Source of the DNA: JALZAA01 sp046724435
GTDB taxonomy: Bacteria > Actinomycetota > Acidimicrobiia > IMCC26256 > JACDBD01
Assembly (NCBI GenBank): GCA_046724435.1
Contig: JBKOWN010000143.1
Coordinates: 1 to 12,437, forward strand
Direction of reading: 5' to 3'
DNA: 12,437 bases
Shown here: piece after piece, positions 6,475 to 12,437 of the stretch
Layout: each line of letters opens with the position of its first letter
How positions within the stretch are numbered: position 1 is the first letter of the stretch
Made by a program: the position numbers and the translations under genes
Notes under the pieces: generated by a model
Database searches by the model: none
What the model saw: the letters and a program-made list of their open reading frames with translations, nothing else
Told to the model about the DNA's origin: nothing

Positions 6475-7334
6475 TCGCAGACGTCGGCTTCGACGTCTTC
6501 GACGTGCACCACCACGTCGGGCGTGCGTTCGACGCGCTCGGCGGTGAGCTCGACGACGCGGCCGGCGAAGCCGCGGAGATCGCGGGGCGCGAGCAGGCCG
6601 AGCGGCTTCGCATCATGGACGAAGGTGGAGTGAGGCAGGCGCTCGTGATGCCCGGCCACGGGTATCTGCGCCCGAACGGCCTCGCCGACACCCGGCGGGT
6701 CAACGACGAGATCGCGGCATACCGCGACGACACGCCGGACCGGTTCCCGGTCGGCTGCGGCATCGTCGAACCGCGCGACGGTCCCCACGCGCTCGACGAG
6801 ATCGAACGAGTCGTCTCGGAGCTAGGCCTCGTCGCCATCAGCTTCCACACACGTTTCCAGGGCGTGTCGATGGACAGCCGGTGGGTCCTGCGGTACCTCG
6901 ATCGCATGGGGGAGCTCGGGCTCGTACCGATCATCCACGCCATGGACGACACGCCCGAGGAGGCGCTCTGGAAGCTCGCATCGATCGCCCGGTCCCTCCC
7001 GGACCTGACGATCCTGGCGCTCGACGCGTTCTCGTCGTACGAGGCAACACGGCAGTGTTTCTTCGTGGCGGACGTCGCGACCAACATCGTGTTCGACACG
7101 AGTCTGAGCTACAACTTCGATTTCATCGAAGAGTTCGCGGTGCGCTTCGGTCCCGAACGCGTGATGTTCGGCACCGACTTGTACTCGTGGCCAGTGGGCC
7201 GGCGCGTGAGTCATCTCCTCGCGCAGATCGTCGAGTGCGGCCTTCATCGCGACGCGAAGGCCGCGATCCTCGGTGGCAACGCCCGGCAGCTCTTTGGAGT
7301 GCCGCCTCCGACACGACGCCATCCCGCTGAGTGA
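6471..7334 (+). CDS. Amidohydrolase-2 family metal-dependent hydrolase C
   Basis: The product has 287 residues and is more diverged than its two upstream relatives. The N-terminal metal motif is DVHHHVG, with His13 and His15 as the H-x-H pair. Later candidates are His126 in ISFHTRF, His156 in PIIHAMDD, and Asp236 in MFGTDLYSW, followed by ILGGNARQLFG, the usual end of the barrel. GTG at 6471 forms a GTGA overlap with gene B, which fixes the start; the open frame continues upstream only as a shadow of gene B. It is the last gene of the operon. Three non-identical members of one superfamily in a row suggest successive steps or specificities rather than gene amplification. The substrate is unknown. 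Confidence 0.9.
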   Translation: MIADVGFDVFDVHHHVGRAFDALGGELDDAAGEAAEIAGREQAERLRIMDEGGVRQALVMPGHGYLRPNGLADTRRVNDEIAAYRDDTPDRFPVGCGIVEPRDGPHALDEIERVVSELGLVAISFHTRFQGVSMDSRWVLRYLDRMGELGLVPIIHAMDDTPEEALWKLASIARSLPDLTILALDAFSSYEATRQCFFVADVATNIVFDTSLSYNFDFIEEFAVRFGPERVMFGTDLYSWPVGRRVSHLLAQIVECGLHRDAKAAILGGNARQLFGVPPPTRRHPAE

Positions 7335-7760
7335 GCGTCCGGCGGATGTCCTTGAGCAAGAAGAAATACACGAAGAGATAGACGACAGGACCCCGGAAGG
7401 GTGGCCCGGTCGTGCCTCTCATTGGTGCATTTGTGCAGGTCAGATGGGTGTGGTGGCGAGTCGACGCGTACGCCGGATTCTGCTTTCGACGGTCGGCTGA
7501 CCTGGCAAACGTGGCCTGACCTGCGAAAATACTGCGCGGTGGTTCGCCGCCATGCTCGTCGTTTCGCGGACTCGCGCGGACATTTCGCGGACCGGAGTGT
7601 GACGGCGCTGTCAGGTTCGACGGAGCAATCCGTCCGACCTACGTCATGCCTCTCACACAGATCGCCGGTTCTGGCGCTGTTTTCATGAACGCTTCGTCCG
7701 TGGCTATCTACGACTAGTCGGATGGTTTTCACCGAAGCGGGGTACTGACCTAGCGCTCGG
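7335..7760. other. Gene-free spacer between convergent genes
   Basis: No convincing gene is visible here, and no tRNA-like cloverleaf. A short direct-repeat patch occurs at 7562-7592: three imperfect copies of about ten bases sharing cgcggac. A second pair shares tgacctg at 7498 and 7517. Open frames across the stretch lack ribosome sites and recognisable protein features. No strong hairpin with a T tract was found, though one end of each neighbouring operon must terminate here. Confidence 0.5.
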
Positions 7761-9536
7761 CTACAACGTCCCTCGCACGCACGGAGTCAGATTGCTGGGG
7801 GTGATGGGGGGACCCGGCGAGATTGGAGTGACACCGGCCACGTTGAAGTCCGTGTTGAGTTTTTGGCTCGCTGCGGTGTCGTTCTTGAGGTAGCGGTCCC
7901 AATGGTCGATGGTGCCCCCCCTCAGAGCCGTGGCTTGGGTTTCGGTGGCTGTGCCGAACGCGACGCCGGTGAATGGCGAGTTGTGCGGGGCGCCGACAAA
8001 TCTGAACCCGAACTTGGGTTCCTTCGCGGCCGTGAAGGCTTCGACGGCGAACGGGTCATAGGGCACGGTCGTATCGGCGTCGCCGTGCAGGATGAGCAGC
8101 GGTACAGGGTCGCGGGTGAAGTGGCCTGCTGGACCGCCGACGTATCCCGCGCAGGCCGACATCGCGACGGCGGCTTTGATGCGGGGGTCACTGCAGCACA
8201 CGGTGTACGCGAGGCCGTAGGTCGTGGTGCCCCCGACCGAATGGCCGGCCGCCCCGATCTGCTCTGAATGGACAATCCCGCTCAGCGGCCCGGTCGTCTG
8301 CTGACCGAGCTTGATCACCTCGTCGATGACGAATTTGGCATCGGCCGGCTGATTCTGGACGTCGGCGAAGGCATCATCGAGGTTGATCTGAAACATGTTG
8401 ATGGTGGCCATGTTGGTCAGGGGATATTCGGGGGCCGCGACGACATAGCCGGCCGATGCCCACTTCGCGATCAAGCGGCTCTCGAAGAAGCTCGCGCTTG
8501 CCTGAAGGCCGTGGCTGAACAGGATGAGTGGGTACCGCGTCGGGGCCCCGGCGGGAGTGGTCGGTGGCGGCACGGGCGGCGCATTCAGCGAAGCCGGCGT
8601 GATGATCCCGGGCGGGGTCCCCGGCGGAAGCGATGCCGGGTAGTAGATCGCAGTCGGCAATTTCCGGGTTGCCGCACCGGGAAAACTTCCACTCGACCTG
8701 GTCGGCCGTGACCTGTCCTCGAACTGCTCGGAAATCTTGCCGACTCCGTACGTGTCAATCGGCGCACTCGGCGCCGGGGCGAGTCCGGGGGTCGGGGGCG
8801 GCGGGGACGGCGGGGACGGCGGCAGCGGCGGATCGTGATACGTAACCGTGATTGTCCGGGTCTGTGACGTTCCGTCGAGATAGTTGGTACTCGTCGCGTA
8901 GATGTCCCATCGGAGCGAAAACGATCCTCCCGTTGGTGCTGATTGCGGAATCTCGCTGCTGAGGTTCAACGCTTGCGCCATCACGGATGATGCAGACGTC
9001 TTGTCTCCCGGTTGCTTAGGCGGATCCGTGGAGTCGAACCGCGGCGCCCCGCTCAGATCCGGCCCCCGAGTGGAGCAAGGGCTCGCGCTGGCGCAACTGC
9101 CGGTCGTCTCATTTATCCAGATCTGAAGACTCCTGATACCGCTTTCAGGATCCTTGCCCGAAGCAAGCAGGTTCAGGTTCCCCGTCTTGGTCCGAAGCTC
9201 GAGCGTCGCATCGCTGCCGCCCGTGTTGACCGAGACGTTCGGACCGCCGCCTGTGACGCCGGCACCCAACGAGAGCTCCGGAGGCGACCCGTCCGACGTC
9301 GGAATGGTGACGCCTCCGTTTCCCCCATCACCAGTGCAGGCGCTGAGCGCAACAAGGATGAGGCCCACGAGCAGCGCCGTGCCTCGACTCGCTGACGGAA
9401 GGTAACGGATAGTTCCCTCCTCCCTCGTTCCTGGGCTACTCGTATTGGCCGAATTGCGCCCGGAGGCAGAGGATCCCGTCGACGCGAAACCGCGGGCGAT
9501 CCACCCTGGACCGTAGGAATAGACCTGCGAGAGCAC
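7761..9536 (-). CDS. Secreted lipoprotein alpha/beta hydrolase with proline-rich linker
   Basis: As called, the protein has 591 residues. A hydrophobic segment, LLVGLILVALSAC, ends in a lipobox at Cys67, so the mature protein is probably a lipid-anchored extracellular enzyme. Next comes an N-terminal beta-rich domain of about 150 residues, a proline-rich hinge (roughly 236-260), then an alpha/beta hydrolase domain of the dienelactone hydrolase / PAF-acetylhydrolase / polyester-hydrolase type. The domain shows an oxyanion-region FSHG (340-343), nucleophile elbow G-H-S433-V-G-G, acid Asp486 in LHGDADTTVPYD and His518 in GAPHNS. The start is doubtful: GTG at 9536 leaves an unusually long 50-residue stretch before the signal segment, yet no ATG, GTG or TTG lies near a good GGAGGG site at about residue 40. 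A non-canonical start or an upstream frameshift is possible. The substrate, an ester or polyester, is inferred. Confidence 0.85.
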   Translation of the reverse strand: MLSQVYSYGPGWIARGFASTGSSASGRNSANTSSPGTREEGTIRYLPSASRGTALLVGLILVALSACTGDGGNGGVTIPTSDGSPPELSLGAGVTGGGPNVSVNTGGSDATLELRTKTGNLNLLASGKDPESGIRSLQIWINETTGSCASASPCSTRGPDLSGAPRFDSTDPPKQPGDKTSASSVMAQALNLSSEIPQSAPTGGSFSLRWDIYATSTNYLDGTSQTRTITVTYHDPPLPPSPPSPPPPTPGLAPAPSAPIDTYGVGKISEQFEDRSRPTRSSGSFPGAATRKLPTAIYYPASLPPGTPPGIITPASLNAPPVPPPTTPAGAPTRYPLILFSHGLQASASFFESRLIAKWASAGYVVAAPEYPLTNMATINMFQINLDDAFADVQNQPADAKFVIDEVIKLGQQTTGPLSGIVHSEQIGAAGHSVGGTTTYGLAYTVCCSDPRIKAAVAMSACAGYVGGPAGHFTRDPVPLLILHGDADTTVPYDPFAVEAFTAAKEPKFGFRFVGAPHNSPFTGVAFGTATETQATALRGGTIDHWDRYLKNDTAASQKLNTDFNVAGVTPISPGPPITPSNLTPCVRGTL

Positions 9537-10297
9537 ATCGGTAGCGCGTTACCTATTCTTGGTGCCCAGAGTCACGCCGCATGCAGGCTGGCGATTTCCG
9601 GTGAGAACCTGACGGCCCCGCCGCTGCACTGGCGCACTCCTGTGCATATAACTACCGGCGTGATTGGCCTCTGTGCACCGAACCGACGCGCAGAACGCGC
9701 GCACCAAACGTCGCCAGACGACCTCTACCAGGAGACGGCTTCGAGCGCGGCCCAGCGCACGAGCCGTGACCCGACGAAGCCGAGTACGCGGTGCTGGACG
9801 CCACCCTGGCGAGAATGGACGCAGACAACTTGGCTGCGGGATCGAGCTCCTGAGGAACCACACCCGGTAAGTGGGCTGTGGGTGCCAATCCCCGGGTCGG
9901 GGAACAGCGGGGACAGCCCTTGATTGCTTTGTCGGCGGTGGATCATGCTCGGCGCGTGCCTGAGCCCCGATCGCGAACAATGCAGAGCTCCGCCGCTCGC
10001 AGTGATGGCTGACTTCTTTCATTCTCGGTGATCGAAACATGGTCAGACCGAGACGGTCGATCGACCGAAGAGCGGGTGGCGGGATCGACGATGCGGTGAG
10101 GTACGTCGTTCGTCCGGGCGCAAGTCACCGTGGCGCTCCGTCGAGCCACACGAACCTCGTAGCAGGTGTTCCGCGTGTCGACGCTTGGGTTGTGTCCCCG
10201 GGTGGGGACTTCGGATGGTTGAACCTCGCGTCGGCCTCGCGAACCTCATCCTCGGCCTGTCTATACGAGAGTCGGTCGCTCCGAAGGAGGCTGCGAC
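9537..10297. other. Long gene-free stretch
   Basis: About 760 bases with no gene I can support. Small open frames on both strands lack ribosome sites, hydrophobic segments or family motifs, and their composition looks like random high-GC translation. One nested inverted repeat (9873-9919) is listed separately. The last 20 bases carry the strong ribosome site of the DUF1003 gene. The upstream promoter of the lipoprotein hydrolase must lie at the left end, but I see no clear boxes. Confidence 0.5.
9873..9919. repeat. Nested inverted repeat in intergenic DNA
   Basis: GGGCTGT (9873-9879) pairs with ACAGCCC (9913-9919). Inside it, TCCCC (9889-9893) pairs with GGGGA (9899-9903) around a five-base loop. 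The interior loops are nine bases on each side. No T tract follows on either strand. It could be a structured RNA, a protein-binding site or chance in GC-rich DNA. Confidence 0.35.
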
Positions 10298-10717
10298 ATG
10301 AACCACCCCAAGCAGCAGCAACCCCCGCACAGTCCGTTCGTGCTAGCGCACCAGTCACAACGAGCACAGGACTTCCAGTTACGCATCGCAGACAAGATCA
10401 CCGCGTTCGCCGGCTCCATGAACTTCGTCTACATCCACGCCATCGTTTTCGCAGTGTGGATCCTCTTCATCGAGAACCGTCCGTGGCCGACGCTGACGCT
10501 GATCGTGTCCCTCGAAGCGATCTTCTTGTCGACCTTCGTGATGATCGGCCAAAACCGTCAGGCGGCTTTCCAGCAGGCCAAGGCGGATCACGACTTCGCA
10601 ACCGGGGACCAAGAGCTCAAGACCAACACCGAGCTGACCCGGGAGATTCACCACCTCACGAACGAGATCCACGAACGCATCATTACGAGCCCAGATGGCA
10701 AAGCGGCACAGGAATGA
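10298..10717 (+). CDS. DUF1003 family two-TM membrane protein
   Basis: The product has 139 residues. Two hydrophobic segments, about 42-59 and 65-84, are joined by a short loop (ENRPWP). They are followed by the family signature MIGQNRQ (82-88) and a soluble, charged, probably helical C-terminal tail (about 95-127) rich in Glu, His and Asn. The preceding FAGSMNF segment corresponds to the usual F-x-G-S-W-x-F block of DUF1003, here with Met in place of Trp. The length is slightly short for the family. The ATG at 10298 has a strong AAGGAGG seven bases upstream. The gene stands alone with gene-free DNA on both sides. The function of DUF1003 proteins is not established; location in the cytoplasmic membrane is inferred from the segments. 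Confidence 0.9.
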   Translation: MNHPKQQQPPHSPFVLAHQSQRAQDFQLRIADKITAFAGSMNFVYIHAIVFAVWILFIENRPWPTLTLIVSLEAIFLSTFVMIGQNRQAAFQQAKADHDFATGDQELKTNTELTREIHHLTNEIHERIITSPDGKAAQE

Positions 10718-11178
10718 ATCCCACATCAAGTGTCTGATCGGCGCGGCCGGCGAGAGCACACGGCTCGCATCACGCTCGACTCGACACCGACAGTTGACGA
10801 TCTGGAAGCGCGTTCTCGCTCGGATCTCTCTTCGACAATCGGTCGGTTCGGCACAAGCGTGAATAAGCGAATCAGCGAAGGGTTACGAAGACCTGTTCGT
10901 GGCACTCCACGGAGCGATCCGTAGCTTCCAAGAGGTGGCCGTACTGCCGCCCATCCGACAATCACGAGGGTGCATCCTGCCCCATTGATCTAAATAAACC
11001 GCCTCCACTTGAACTCACCCGAGGCTGAGTCCGTCAAGTCCGGCGGTCCACATCTTCCCGTCGCTGCGTCCACCGGCGGTGCTTGCAACACCAGACCCGG
11101 GGGTTTAGGACAGAAGCGCAATGCGTCGGATCGCGGCATCGGGCTTGCGACGGCGCGCCTCTGAGAAGGAGGGCAAAC
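10718..11178. other. Gene-free stretch upstream of the DUF7144-like gene
   Basis: No supported gene. A 64-codon frame starting with GTG at 10730 has no ribosome site and no recognisable features. A locally AT-rich patch near 10987-11000 (tgatctaaataaacc) stands out from the GC-rich surroundings and could include a promoter. The ribosome site of the next gene lies at its right end. Confidence 0.45.
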
Positions 11179-11568
11179 ATGGAAACAGCTCCGAGGGAAC
11201 GGACAGGTACCGGTTGGGTCACGTTCTCCGGCGTGATGCTGATCATCGTCGGCCTCTTGGACGTCGCGAACGGCCTATGGGCCCTTGACCGATCGGACTC
11301 CGTCAGGCGAAACCTCTACTACGCGGACAAGCTGGGTGGCTGGGGGTGGTTCTATCTGATCCTGGGGATCATCCTCGTGCTCGCGGGCATCGGGGTGTTC
11401 TACCGGTCTCAGGTGGCGCGGTGGATCGGCATCATCCTGGCATCGGTCGCGGTCGTGTCGAGCATGCTGTGGATCTTCGTGTTCCCGTTCGCGTCGCTGG
11501 TCACGATGTTTCTCGCCGCGCTGGTCGTGTACGGACTGGCGGTCTACGGCGAGTGGTACGAGGTCTGA
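11179..11568 (+). CDS. Four-TM small membrane protein (DUF7144-like)
   Basis: The product is a 129-residue integral membrane protein with four predicted hydrophobic helices, roughly 13-35, 56-75, 80-100 and 101-123, and short loops. The pattern GVMLIIVGLLDVANGLWAL, then WGWFYLILGIILVLAGIGVF, then RWIGIILASV, ending in YGEW-x-E-V, matches the actinobacterial DUF7144 type as I remember it. The ATG at 11179 has GAAGGAGGG five bases upstream. The open frame extends upstream to 11083, but without a ribosome site. It is a monocistronic gene ending just before a strong hairpin. Function is unknown; related proteins often sit among general stress genes, which is only suggestive. Confidence 0.88.
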   Translation: METAPRERTGTGWVTFSGVMLIIVGLLDVANGLWALDRSDSVRRNLYYADKLGGWGWFYLILGIILVLAGIGVFYRSQVARWIGIILASVAVVSSMLWIFVFPFASLVTMFLAALVVYGLAVYGEWYEV

Positions 11569-11588
11569 CCCGATCAATGCAACCCTGC

Positions 11589-11622
11589 CGGCACACCCGG
11601 GCGTTGAGTCGCGGGTGTGCCG
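11589..11622. terminator. Strong hairpin terminator between convergent genes
   Basis: A perfect 11-pair stem joins CGGCACACCCG (11589-11599) and CGGGTGTGCCG (11612-11622) around a 12-base loop, 20 bases after the stop of the DUF7144-like gene. No T tract follows, as is common in high-GC actinobacteria. Its symmetry allows it to serve the convergent leftward genes too. Confidence 0.65.
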
Positions 11623-11666
11623 CGCGGTCCGATATGCGGATCGGTTGTAGTGATGGCGATCACGAG

Positions 11667-11849
11667 TTACCAGCAGTGGTAGCGGAATGAAGGCGCGCTG
11701 CTCGGCCAGGCGCCTCTCACGCTCGGCGCGCCGTGCCGCCAGGTCCGAGGAGCTCGGAACTGGTGCGAACACGCGGTCGAAGACCGTCGGCACCTTGCAT
11801 CGGCGTCGAGGCGTAGATCGTTGATGTCGCTATCAGCGTCGCCACTCAT
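11667..11849 (-). pseudogene. Small unidentified ORF, possibly frameshifted
   Basis: An ATG at 11849 preceded by GAAGGAGACC starts a short reading frame (M-S-G-D-A-D-S-D-I-N-D-L-R-L-D-A-D-A) that looks like a real N terminus. After about residue 19 the frame becomes Arg/Ser-rich and stops at 60 residues. A different frame beginning at 11793 continues with a more protein-like stretch (VPTVFDRVFAPVPSSSDL, then a charged ARRAERERRLAEQ helix). The simplest reading is a one-base frameshift near 11795. It follows the HdeD-like gene by ten bases, so the two are probably one operon. I do not recognise the family. Confidence 0.35.
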
Positions 11850-11859
11850 CGGTCTCCTT

Positions 11860-12437
11860 CTAGGCCGGTGCTGCTGACTGGGTGTGCCCGGCTTGACGTA
11901 TCCGACGTTCTCGACGAGAGCGGACCGCTGCTTCGGCGACCTCGCGCGTTCCTTCAAGGAGCGCCAAGAGCCCGATGGTGACCGCAACGCCGCGAACTGA
12001 GTCGCCAGGACGAGCGATCAGGATCGCACCGAGGACAAGCGCGCCGATGGCGAAATAAGGGAGAGCGGCCAGGGCGGATGCTCGGCGGGGGTCGTGACGG
12101 CGAATCGTCCCGCTGGCGATGGCGTGCAAGATCGCCCACGACCCGACGAGGACGGCCAGTTTCAACAGGGTCGGGTCCCGCCAGGCAATGGCGGTGATGC
12201 CGACGCCGACGTCGCCGCCCACCTCCAGGACTGCAAAGGCCCGGCGAGGCCACGAAACGACGCCGACGTGACCAGGTACAACGCGCCGCGCGTCACCAAT
12301 GCGAAGCGGGCGAACGCTGCCAAGGACGCCAGCGTCCAATCAACGGACACCAGCGCAACGCCGGCGACGATTCCCACCCCACCGGTGACAGGAGCCTCCA
12401 CGGCGTCAACGCCGACATCACCGACCGTCCTCAGGAA
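11860..12437 (-). pseudogene. DUF308/HdeD-like membrane protein, apparently frameshifted and cut by window edge
   Basis: Two overlapping leftward frames together make one membrane protein. The upstream part, open from the right edge, has GVGIVAGVALVSVDWTLASL followed by an FALVTRGALYLV helix. In another frame, from about 12250 leftward, follow DVGVGITAIAWRDPTLLKL, LVGSWAILHAIASG, then ALPYFAIGALVLGAILIARP and VTIGLLALLEGTREVAEAAV, ending at the TAG at 11860-11862. These are repeated units with the G-I/V-x-A-G...TL...G-x-W-A-I pattern of DUF308/HdeD proteins, which are membrane proteins linked to acid stress in E. coli. The frame must change around 12240-12265 to join them. The true start may lie outside the window. 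Whether this is a real pseudogene or a sequence error cannot be told here. Confidence 0.55.

Noticed and set aside
7244..7732. A 162-codon leftward frame across the spacer
   Set aside because: It runs into the end of amidohydrolase C in antisense and shows no domain features or ribosome site.
8800..8830. Tandem ggcggggac-type repeat as a possible regulatory repeat
   Set aside because: It lies inside the lipoprotein hydrolase gene and simply encodes its proline-rich hinge.
10730..10924. A 64-residue small protein after the DUF1003 gene
   Set aside because: GTG start without a ribosome site, unremarkable composition and no recognisable features.
1..12437. CRISPR arrays, tRNA or rRNA genes, insertion sequences
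   Set aside because: No regularly spaced repeats, no T-loop type sequence in a cloverleaf context, no transposase motifs or matching terminal inverted repeats were found by eye.

Overview
The window is GC-rich throughout, uses GTG and TTG as well as ATG starts, packs genes with 4-base overlaps, and carries protein families common in Actinobacteria. It looks like a chromosomal segment of a high-GC actinobacterium, probably from a poorly cultivated lineage. That placement rests on composition and gene content only. No rRNA, tRNA, transposase or CRISPR array is visible.

The main content, bases 1 to 7334, is a tight accessory metabolic cluster with two selenoprotein genes that ordinary gene calling would break. 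Each has an in-frame TGA that, read as selenocysteine, gives the same U-G-S-C-T-S-W motif and joins two halves of one protein. The genes lie at complement(378..917) and 2859..3410. Each TGA is followed by a hairpin whose loop falls about 20 to 22 bases downstream, where bacterial SECIS loops usually sit. Each UGSC gene adjoins a member of one unrecognised partner family with the motifs GWGDGLP and PPRNG. Partner 1 is at complement(<1..430), overlapping and co-directional with UGSC 1. Partner 2 is at complement(3376..4416), tail-to-tail with UGSC 2. The UGSC-plus-partner unit therefore occurs twice within about 4.4 kb.

The same cluster holds a xylose-isomerase-like TIM-barrel enzyme (963..1763), a D-2-hydroxyacid dehydrogenase (complement 1767..2846) and three consecutive, translationally coupled amidohydrolase-2 family enzymes (4514..7334). 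Hydrolase or decarboxylase, isomerase and dehydrogenase enzymes beside two selenoprotein modules suggest a catabolic pathway with a selenocysteine-dependent step. The substrate cannot be read from sequence, and the joint pathway is inference.

After a gene-poor gap (7335 to 7760) comes a large secreted lipoprotein hydrolase (complement 7761..9536) with a Ser-Asp-His triad and a proline-rich linker. The right part is gene-sparse: a DUF1003-type two-TM protein (10298..10717), a four-TM DUF7144-like protein (11179..11568), a strong hairpin terminator, then a leftward pair made of a small unidentified ORF and a DUF308/HdeD-like membrane protein. Both members of that pair appear frameshifted, which points to local decay or sequence error.
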